This document shows, in pieces, positions 1 through 4,495 of a stretch of 9,835 bases of DNA (position 1 is its first letter; each line of letters begins with the position of its first letter). Under the pieces are notes generated by a model. The model did not search any database, was not told where the DNA came from, and was given only the letters and a program-made list of their open reading frames with translations. The translations under genes and the position numbers were made by a program. The DNA lies in assembly GCA_003554535.1 (NCBI GenBank), contig PWGT01000034.1, forward strand, positions 1 through 9,835, given 5' to 3'. Source of the stretch: Syntrophomonadaceae bacterium (GTDB lineage Bacteria > Bacillota_D > Dethiobacteria > DTU022 > PWGO01).

Positions 1-5
1 ACCAT
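1..5 (-). CDS. Start of a minus-strand gene leaving the window (partial)
   Basis: On the minus strand an ATG at 5..3 is preceded by a strong Shine-Dalgarno sequence (GGGAGGAG, then TT before the ATG), and about 80 bp further upstream there is a good sigma-A promoter with an extended -10. This is the usual signature of a gene start, but only the first codon and two more bases lie inside the window, so nothing can be said about the product. The 5' untranslated stretch contains the short direct repeat GGTATGTGGTAT, which could be a regulator site but is too short to argue for. Confidence 0.5.
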
Positions 6-86
6 AACTCCTCCCTTAGTTTGTATACCACATACCATTCTACTATGAACATATACTGAAATATAAATTTTTGTATTAAGCGTTTG

Positions 87-116
87 ATTATATCATAATT
101 TCTAAAAAATTTTCAA
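87..116 (-). promoter_or_regulatory. Sigma-A promoter with extended -10 for the left-edge gene
   Basis: Read on the minus strand: -35 TTGAAA (116..111), 18-bp spacer, -10 TATAAT (92..87) preceded by TG one base upstream (TGATATAAT), an extended -10. It points left toward the ATG at 5..3. The match is near consensus and correctly placed for the gene entering at the left edge. Confidence 0.7.
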
Positions 117-120
117 GTTA

Positions 121-409
121 GCTGATCTGGCCAGTGTGTCAATAATTAGCGGGTAATTTTTTTCTCGCTCCAGAAAATTTAACAAAAAGGCGATAAATCA
201 ACTTCCATAATATCAAATTAAAAACACGGTATGGGGATGGGTGGCTTTGCTGTTCGCTCTACCTTTTCTGGAACGAGGTCTCTTTTTTCCTTCAAAATTT
301 AATATTATTTCAATAAACCACACCGAAAAAAAAGAAAAATCTTCCGGGATAATCGGTGGTCAGGTCAAAAAACTGCATGTTTAAAATTCTGTTTAAAAAA
401 ACCAAGGTA
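121..409. other. Gene-free stretch with no recognised feature
   Basis: AT-rich sequence between the divergent promoters of the left-edge gene and the yhfC unit. I see no ORF with a ribosome binding site, no RNA gene and no convincing terminator. A loose pairing of ACCACACCG near 317 with CGGTGGT near 354 has one bulge and no T-tract. It may simply be a divergent intergenic region. Confidence 0.4.
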
Positions 410-413
410 TTTA

Positions 414-454
414 TGTAATATATACTTTACATTGTGCAAAATATATATTACAAT
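414..454 (+). promoter_or_regulatory. Promoter embedded in an 11-bp inverted repeat (candidate operator)
   Basis: -35 TTTACA (426-431), 17-bp spacer, -10 TACAAT (449-454). A perfect inverted repeat, TGTAATATATA (414-424) and TATATATTACA (442-452), brackets the -35 and runs into the -10. A repressor bound here would cover the promoter. No known regulator motif is assigned. The start site would be near 461, giving a leader of about 250 nt before yhfC. Confidence 0.5.
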
Positions 455-620
455 ATCAAGCAAGTTGTTGTAGAGCTAGCTCAAAATGCGAAAAGCAAGA
501 AAAAGCATTAGAGTGGCTTGGGTAGAGAGGCGTGGAATTCGGGATGCATTAATCTGGGAAGGCATTGCCATTATCTTAGCCTTCCATAGTATGTAAGTAT
601 GTAGGACGTATATTGGTGGT

Positions 621-667
621 GCCATAAGGTTGCATTTCTGGGAGGAGGAAAAAGTGTATCTTATGGC
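621..667 (+). promoter_or_regulatory. Leader hairpin GCCATAAG/CTTATGGC enclosing a strong ribosome binding site
   Basis: Perfect 8-bp arms GCCATAAG (621-628) and CTTATGGC (660-667) flank a 31-nt loop that holds GGGAGGAGG (640-648), the best ribosome binding site in the leader. The right arm lies inside the 9-codon upstream ORF that this site would serve, so translating that ORF would open the stem. There is no T-tract, so it is not a terminator. A second, weaker hairpin (GGAAGGC 557-563 with GCCTTCC 579-585) lies upstream. A cis-regulatory role is inference from the geometry. Confidence 0.4.
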
Positions 668-683
668 CTACCCGAGGAGTTAA
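654..683 (+). CDS. Possible 9-codon leader peptide upstream of yhfC
   Basis: GTG at 654 follows GGGAGGAGG with a 5-nt spacing, then eight further codons and TAA (681-683), giving the peptide MYLMAYPRS. The gene's own ribosome binding site (GGAAGGAG, 693-700) starts only 9 nt after this stop, so termination here could feed or modulate initiation at the ATG at 710. The spacing and strength of the site are the only evidence. A peptide this short can occur by chance, and its sequence resembles no attenuator peptide that I recognise. Confidence 0.35.
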   Translation: MYLMAYPRS

Positions 684-709
684 ATAAAACATGGAAGGAG
701 TAAAAGATA

Positions 710-1501
710 ATGGATAATGTAAGTCTCTCTTTAATCACTGCATTAGGTATGATAATTGTCGCACTCATACCGCTTTTCTATTGGCGCCGTTTGACGAATC
801 TCAAATTCCGCTGGTTCTGCTTGGGAGCCGGACTATGGTTCGTGTCAGTTGAATTGAAATCTATCTTCGCCTCTCTCTATGATGAGACCATAATTGGTTT
901 TTTAAGTGCAAACCTGCCGGAGCTATTATCCGGTGCAGCCGGAGGTTTGTATATAGGAATTCGATCGAGCTTTTTTGAGATAGGATTGACCCTGCTAGCG
1001 GTTCTTATTTGGAAACAACTCGGCAGAAATTCCGAACGGGCGATAGGAATAGGTATAGGAGCAGGTTCCTTTGAAGCTCTTTTATTGGGCTTAGGAGTAT
1101 TGTTTGGTGCTGTGGTCTATTTTGCCGGTTTACCGGGTGCTGAAGAAGTACGTGTTGCTCTTGATTCACCAGCGGAACTGACCACTCTTTTTTTCCTGAT
1201 AGGTCCGGCAGAGAGATCTTTAACGATACCAGTTCACGTTGCTTCCAGGGCATTGATAATACTTGGCGTTGCGAAAAAGAAGGCTTTAATGGTTTTCTTA
1301 GGATTTTTAATCTTCACGTTACTTGATGGAGTTGCCGGAGCCGCACATGTTTTCGGACTGGTTGGCGAAATATCTCTGTGGTGGATCCAGCTTGCCGTGC
1401 TTCCTTTTGCTTTGCTCAGTATTCCTCTTATTATATGGTGTTACAAAAAATGGAGGGAAAACGGCGCTTGCGGGCATGAAACGAGAATATGCGATGAATA
1501 A
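710..1501 (+). CDS. YhfC-like predicted intramembrane metalloprotease
   Basis: A 263-aa polytopic membrane protein with about seven hydrophobic segments and a short basic, then polar, C-terminus. It has the layout of the YhfC family (related to PrsW/CPBP intramembrane proteases), which is usually about 250-270 aa. The candidate metal-site residues I see are Glu90 in SSFFEIG, Glu122 in GIGAGSFEA, and Glu168-Arg169 with His176 in AERSLTIPVH, the spaced Glu...Glu...ER...His pattern of the family. Substrates are unknown. The start is set by GGAAGGAG (693-700) nine bases before ATG. An XRE regulator begins 31 bp downstream on the same strand, which suggests one transcript. Family assignment is from remembered motifs; proteolytic activity is inference. 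Confidence 0.72.
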   Translation: MDNVSLSLITALGMIIVALIPLFYWRRLTNLKFRWFCLGAGLWFVSVELKSIFASLYDETIIGFLSANLPELLSGAAGGLYIGIRSSFFEIGLTLLAVLIWKQLGRNSERAIGIGIGAGSFEALLLGLGVLFGAVVYFAGLPGAEEVRVALDSPAELTTLFFLIGPAERSLTIPVHVASRALIILGVAKKKALMVFLGFLIFTLLDGVAGAAHVFGLVGEISLWWIQLAVLPFALLSIPLIIWCYKKWRENGACGHETRICDE

Positions 1502-1532
1502 TAGCGACTAACTGTCGTAGAGGTGAATAAAA

Positions 1533-1754
1533 ATGGGAAAAGTACGAAACCGCATTAAAGTGGCCCGGGTAGAAAAAGGCTTTACTCAGGAAGAACTTGC
1601 AGAAAAGGTTGGGGTTACCAGGCAGACTATTGGCCTTATTGAAAAAGAACAATATAACCCAACGATTGTTTTATGCCTGAGGTTAAGCCAAGTATTAAGT
1701 AAAAGTCTTGATCAGCTATTTTGGATGGAGGTGAATGATAATAATGGAAAATGA
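1533..1754 (+). CDS. Small XRE-family transcriptional regulator
   Basis: A 73-aa protein that is essentially one helix-turn-helix domain. Residues 6-62 carry the lambda-repressor-like fold, with FTQEELAEKVGVTRQTIGLIEK (residues 17-38) as helices 2-3 and the usual NPT then LAxxL-like stretch after it. It matches the roughly 66-75-aa stand-alone XRE regulators common in Bacillota, cytoplasmic and DNA-binding, often paired with a small membrane protein, as here. The ribosome binding site is AGAGGTGA, six bases before ATG. Its end overlaps the next gene by 11 bp, implying translational coupling. It may autoregulate this unit, perhaps through the inverted repeat at 414-452, but no site is demonstrated. 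Confidence 0.88.
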   Translation: MGKVRNRIKVARVEKGFTQEELAEKVGVTRQTIGLIEKEQYNPTIVLCLRLSQVLSKSLDQLFWMEVNDNNGK

Positions 1755-1974
1755 TGAGAGAATCACTACTGCCAAAAGAGAAGCGGAAAGCATAGGATAT
1801 CGGCTTTTATTCTGGAGCCTGCTGGGGGTTTTTGTCTTTTATAGTATAATTCTGAGGCAACCTTCTTCAGAGATTTTGGTTGTATTAATTATTTGGCTAA
1901 TTTTTTTCGTGGTACTTTCTCTATTTTATATCTGGTACTTTATATATCGGTACTGGGAAAAGAAAACTCTGTGA
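1744..1974 (+). CDS. Two-helix membrane protein coupled to the XRE regulator
   Basis: A 76-aa protein with a charged N-terminus (ENDERITTAKREAES) and two transmembrane helices at about residues 20-37 and 44-67, ending in a basic tail. Small proteins of this type, starting NDER or similar, commonly follow XRE regulators in Bacillota; their role is not established, and sequestering the regulator at the membrane is only a guess. I chose ATG 1744 rather than the in-frame ATG at 1735 because GGAGGTGA (1727-1734) abuts the earlier one with no spacing and lies 9 nt before the later one. It overlaps the end of the XRE gene by 11 bp. Confidence 0.75.
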   Translation: MENDERITTAKREAESIGYRLLFWSLLGVFVFYSIILRQPSSEILVVLIIWLIFFVVLSLFYIWYFIYRYWEKKTL

Positions 1975-2000
1975 AATATCCTGAGTTTACAGGAAAAAGA

Positions 2001-2014
2001 GGTTTAACTAAACC
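2001..2014. repeat. Short inverted repeat GGTTTA-AC-TAAACC
   Basis: A 6-bp perfect inverted repeat with a 2-bp centre, 27 bp after the stop of the two-helix protein gene. It has no T-tract, so it is not an intrinsic terminator. It could be a protein-binding site or chance in AT-rich DNA. Confidence 0.25.
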
Positions 2015-2047
2015 AGGTTATTGACCAAGTTAGAAGACAAAAAGTAA

Positions 2048-2196
2048 AATGCTGGTAAGCGCCTGGCAAAAATAATATCTTTAAGAAAGAAACCCTGGTA
2101 TTATGGATTTACTAAGGATCAATAATTCCTGCCTGGCTAGTTCATGGTGGGGGGAATTTTCTACTTGCCATGGCCTATGCTTTTAACTTGTTGTAA
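2048..2196 (+). pseudogene. Probable decayed C-terminus of a CPBP-family membrane protease
   Basis: The frame from 2125 reads IPAWLVHGGGNF followed by a hydrophobic stretch and TAA (2194-2196). This resembles the last conserved motif of CPBP (Abi/CAAX-protease-like) proteins, a hydrophobic run with H-x3-N ending a transmembrane helix. Just upstream the codons GGA TCA ATA (2116-2124) would extend it as GSI, as in many homologues, but a stop precedes them. The neighbouring frame (2048-2122) is open and reads a basic stretch, RLAKIISLRKKPWYYGFTK, before stopping at 2123. The frame switch fits a frameshifted, truncated relic. No ribosome binding site or start codon fits an intact gene. The match is short, so chance remains possible. 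Confidence 0.4.
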
Positions 2197-2268
2197 AAGC
2201 AATGAGTAACAATAAATGGTTTTAGTATAAGATATTTTATATAAACTTTACTACTCTGAGGTGATATT

Positions 2269-2541
2269 TTGGACATTAGACTAATTATTTTATTGTTAGG
2301 TGTTTTAGCGGGAGGAAGTCTTATTTTAATTGAAAAAATCAAGGGGAAAAAAATAATTTTAAGAGATCGTAGGGAGTTCTACTCTTCCATCTTTTTTACA
2401 GTACTGATGCTGGTTTCTCTTATCCAATCTTTTTTAGAATCAGGATTAACACTTATATCCTTTATTTTTATGGCTTTCTTTATAATTGGGGTAATTATGG
2501 TGGTAAAAGCTAAACAAAAACTAATAGAGCCAGAAAGTTAA
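2269..2541 (+). CDS. Hypothetical 90-aa membrane protein, TTG start
   Basis: I do not recognise this protein. It has three likely transmembrane helices (about residues 3-21, 39-54 and 60-79), with a basic loop KGKKIILRDRRE between the first two and a charged tail. The TTG start is supported by GAGGTGAT (2258-2265) three bases upstream; no nearby ATG fits as well. It stands apart from the XRE unit (294 bp downstream of it) and 69 bp before another small membrane protein in the same direction. Codon use is very AT-rich, like the next gene. Confidence 0.6.
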   Translation: MDIRLIILLLGVLAGGSLILIEKIKGKKIILRDRREFYSSIFFTVLMLVSLIQSFLESGLTLISFIFMAFFIIGVIMVVKAKQKLIEPES

Positions 2542-2610
2542 TCTTTACACATTTTCTAAAATAAGCGAATTAAATATGCTCAAAAGTTTGCTTAAGGGAG
2601 TGATTTAATC

Positions 2611-2910
2611 ATGGAAGAAAAATATATTAAACGTCTTTTGGGGTTTTTATTATTGCATTTAATGATTTTTGTTATATCGTTTTATTTTATGTATGGCGTG
2701 GCTAACTCTGGACTTCATCATGTGTTAAATGGTCTTGCAGTTGTTTTATTTACTGGTTTATTTGTGCAATTTATTCCTACCCTTTGTAAAGAGAGTAACC
2801 GGTTTAACATAGGTAAATATACAGAAATTATTTCTGCATTTCTTTCTGGTGGTATTATTTTAATTGTTATTTTCCATATTAGCATAGGATTAAATTTAGA
2901 TTTGTATTAA
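2611..2910 (+). CDS. Hypothetical 99-aa three-helix membrane protein
   Basis: I do not recognise the family. Hydrophobic segments lie at about residues 9-31, 36-57 and 72-92, with a polar loop CKESNRFNIGKY between the second and third and a very short N-terminal cytoplasmic stretch (MEEKYIKR). The ribosome binding site AAGGGAG (2594-2600) sits 10 nt before ATG. Gene content and size resemble small membrane proteins of immunity or stress type, but nothing in the sequence shows a function. It could share a transcript with the 90-aa protein 69 bp upstream. Confidence 0.62.
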   Translation: MEEKYIKRLLGFLLLHLMIFVISFYFMYGVANSGLHHVLNGLAVVLFTGLFVQFIPTLCKESNRFNIGKYTEIISAFLSGGIILIVIFHISIGLNLDLY

Positions 2911-2962
2911 CAAGGTACAGATTGGTTTAATAAATGCTAAATTGCAACCAACGTGCAAAAAA

Positions 2963-3000
2963 AAGGTGACATTATAGAATAAAACTATCACTTTATTTTG
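2963..3000 (+). terminator. Weak hairpin, possible terminator after the 99-aa gene
   Basis: GTG...ATAG (2966-2976) can pair with CTATCAC (2985-2991) with a bulge on the left side, followed by the T-rich TTTATTTTG. The stem is short and AU-rich, so termination would be inefficient. Confidence 0.25.
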
Positions 3001-3041
3001 TCTGGTTAGTCCATTTCACTCCATTGGAAAGGAGAATAAAA

Positions 3042-3254
3042 ATGATCTCCAAATTTAAAACCCCTTCTGTTGCCATGCTGGTTGCAGCAGTTTCGCTGCT
3101 ATTAGTTGTTGGAATAGTAAGTTTAAGTGGGCCTATGTGGTCAGTGAAAACTCCACCCGAAGTTGTGGAAGAAGCATTTGAATTGATGCAAGAAGAACCT
3201 CAAAACCTCGAGGCTTTGAAGCCGTATTTGCTTGAGGAAACCCGTGGAAATTAA
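3042..3254 (+). CDS. Hypothetical 70-aa single-pass membrane or secreted protein
   Basis: Unrecognised. The N-terminus is MISKFKT, then a hydrophobic segment at about residues 8-29 (a signal anchor or uncleaved signal peptide), then an acidic, Glu-rich tail with many hydrophobic residues (EEAFELMQEEPQNLEALKPYLLEE) that probably forms an exposed helix. The start at ATG 3042 is fixed by AAAGGAG (3028-3034) seven bases upstream; an in-frame TTG at 3024 lies before that site and has no site of its own. It converges on the GNAT gene, with only 30 bp between the two stops. Confidence 0.55.
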   Translation: MISKFKTPSVAMLVAAVSLLLVVGIVSLSGPMWSVKTPPEVVEEAFELMQEEPQNLEALKPYLLEETRGN

Positions 3255-3284
3255 TTCGTTTTCAAGGTGTTGTAAATTTTTAAT

Positions 3285-3920
3285 TTAAATTTCTCTGTCG
3301 TAAATAAATACATCAAATGTAAATTCTCCGCTATGAAGATCAAAACTAACCGGCAAGCGTCCCTTAGGGGTGAATCCATTAAAATCATAAAAGCCGTAAT
3401 TACAGTTTTCATCGGTGTAAACATAAATATTTTTAACTGAATTCTGGCGGCAATAATCCAGGTAATTATTCAATAGTTGCTTACCTATCCCTTTCCCGCG
3501 GCATTTGCTGCTCACAACAAAAAAGACCAGCTCTCCATCGTATTCACTCTTTGTATTTTGGAGCAGTTTTGTATAAACTTTGATCAGGTTGAAAAAGCCT
3601 CGAACTAAGTTTCTCTCATGGCGTGATTTGAGCAGCAAACATGCACCATGAAACAATATGTAAGGGAGGTGAGTTAAATTTTTCAGTGGTATGCTTCTTC
3701 CGTCAACTCTACCATATAGAAATCCGACAACTTCCCCGTTTAGCTCTGCAACTTGGGTATAGTTTTGAGTTAATAAGGCCGTGTGCATGTTGGCATTAAG
3801 GATGTGTTTAACGCTATTTGGATTATTAGTGTATTTTTCAAAATGCCAGGCATCGTTTATAAGTACCTTCAAATCATTGTAATCATGTTTATTCACTTCT
3901 CTAAATAATATGTCGTTCAT
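3285..3920 (-). CDS. GNAT-family N-acetyltransferase
   Basis: A 211-aa protein with the GNAT fold: the acetyl-CoA binding motif A is LVFFVVSSKCRGKGIGKQLL (residues 131-150), with the R-G-K-G-I-G pyrophosphate loop at 141-146, followed by motif B YVYTDENCNYGFYDFNGF (about 166-183). The N-terminal part (residues 1-75) is the usual substrate-side half. An insert at about 76-125, rich in Leu, Phe and basic residues, makes it longer than the common 150-170-aa members. The substrate cannot be told; it transfers an acetyl group to an amine of a small molecule or protein. It starts one base after the MarR stop, with AGGAGGAG inside the end of marR, so the two are translationally linked. Confidence 0.85.
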   Translation of the reverse strand: MNDILFREVNKHDYNDLKVLINDAWHFEKYTNNPNSVKHILNANMHTALLTQNYTQVAELNGEVVGFLYGRVDGRSIPLKNLTHLPYILFHGACLLLKSRHERNLVRGFFNLIKVYTKLLQNTKSEYDGELVFFVVSSKCRGKGIGKQLLNNYLDYCRQNSVKNIYVYTDENCNYGFYDFNGFTPKGRLPVSFDLHSGEFTFDVFIYDREI

Positions 3921-3921
3921 T

Positions 3922-4365
3922 TTATATCTCCTCCTGTCTTTTTATTTCTTGGGTAGTGATGTTTAATATCTTTTCCAAAACCTGAATTTCTGTGGGACTT
4001 AACTGTTCCAGTATGCGCCAGCTTAGCTGGTTTAGATACTCATCGTCAATTTCGTAAAAATCAAGAAATTTGCTGGTTACTTTCAGATAATGCCTTCTCT
4101 TGTCTTTTTCATCAGGAATACTTTCCACGTATCCTTTTTCAATCAAGTTATTTATTCGGTAAGTCAGGTTGGGTTGTGAGATGTGCATAAAAGCAGACAA
4201 TTCAGAATAGGTTGGTTGTTGTAAGTGGTAAATTATCTCTAGCATTGAGATTTCCATGGCATTAAGGTTGGTAATTTCCTTATTGCTTTGAGTGAATAGT
4301 TTTTTATAGTACCTGATGAGTAAATGTGAATAAATCTCTTCCATTTTTTTGCGAAGATTTTGCAT
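3922..4365 (-). CDS. MarR-family transcriptional regulator
   Basis: A 147-aa protein of typical MarR length. The winged helix lies at about residues 36-97: TYSELSAFMHISQPNLTYRINNLIEKGYV (52-80) is helices 3-4 with the recognition helix, and ESIPDEKDKRRHYLKVT (81-97) is the wing with the family's D-x-R-D/R-x2-like element. The remaining N- and C-terminal helices form the dimer interface. The ribosome binding site is AAGGAG, eight bases before ATG. It is first in a two-gene operon with the acetyltransferase and lies directly behind its own promoter and a 36-bp palindrome, so autorepression relieved by a small ligand is the likely mode. Confidence 0.9.
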   Translation of the reverse strand: MQNLRKKMEEIYSHLLIRYYKKLFTQSNKEITNLNAMEISMLEIIYHLQQPTYSELSAFMHISQPNLTYRINNLIEKGYVESIPDEKDKRRHYLKVTSKFLDFYEIDDEYLNQLSWRILEQLSPTEIQVLEKILNITTQEIKRQEEI

Positions 4366-4377
4366 ATTAAGTGCTCC

Positions 4378-4413
4378 TTAGTTAAAAGATTTTAATTAAA
4401 ATTCTTTAACTAA
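4378..4413. promoter_or_regulatory. 36-bp palindrome, probable MarR operator
   Basis: Two 18-bp half-sites (4378-4395 and 4396-4413), each running TTAGTTAAA at the outside to a central TTTTAATTAAAA, match in 16 of 18 positions; only the two bases at positions 10-11 of each arm differ. The outer edge touches the -10 of the marR promoter and the site covers the likely transcription start. Length and symmetry fit one or two MarR dimers. Binding by the neighbouring MarR is inference. Confidence 0.65.
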
Positions 4414-4441
4414 TATTACACCATAATGATATGTTTGTCAA
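4413..4441 (-). promoter_or_regulatory. Sigma-A promoter of the marR-GNAT operon
   Basis: On the minus strand: -35 TTGACA (4441..4436, full consensus), 17-bp spacer, -10 TAATAT (4418..4413). It lies about 50 bp upstream of the marR start and overlaps the palindrome by one base. Confidence 0.8.
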
Positions 4442-4442
4442 A

Positions 4443-4472
4443 TGAAGTTTTTTTGCTGTGAAGTTTTTTTGC
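4443..4472. repeat. Tandem 14-bp direct repeat TGAAGTTTTTTTGC
   Basis: Two identical copies (4443-4456 and 4459-4472) at a 16-bp period, between the antiporter stop and the marR promoter. Because the A/T tracts are in phase at 16 bp rather than 10-11 bp, simple DNA bending is not clearly favoured. They sit just upstream of the marR -35, where an activator site or UP-like element could be. Confidence 0.4.
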
Positions 4473-4495
4473 CGAAATAATCTTTGCTTAATGTA

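Noticed and set aside
240..300. Possible terminator near GGAACGAGGTCTCTTTTTT
   Set aside because: No stable stem precedes the T-tract; the only short pairing has a loop of two bases.
486..596. 36-codon ORF in the yhfC leader (MRKARKSIRVAW...)
   Set aside because: There is no ribosome binding site before its ATG, no recognised similarity, and part of it forms a hairpin (557-585). Probably leader RNA rather than a gene.
461..709. T-box or other known riboswitch in the yhfC leader
   Set aside because: The conserved T-box sequence and terminator are absent, and I could not match any riboswitch consensus.
2922..2951. Inverted repeat TTGGTT/AACCAA after the 99-aa gene
   Set aside because: Only 6 bp with an 18-nt loop and no T-tract after it; expected by chance in a region of this size.
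3024..3041. TTG start six codons upstream of the 70-aa membrane protein
   Set aside because: The only ribosome binding site (AAAGGAG) lies inside this extension and serves ATG 3042.
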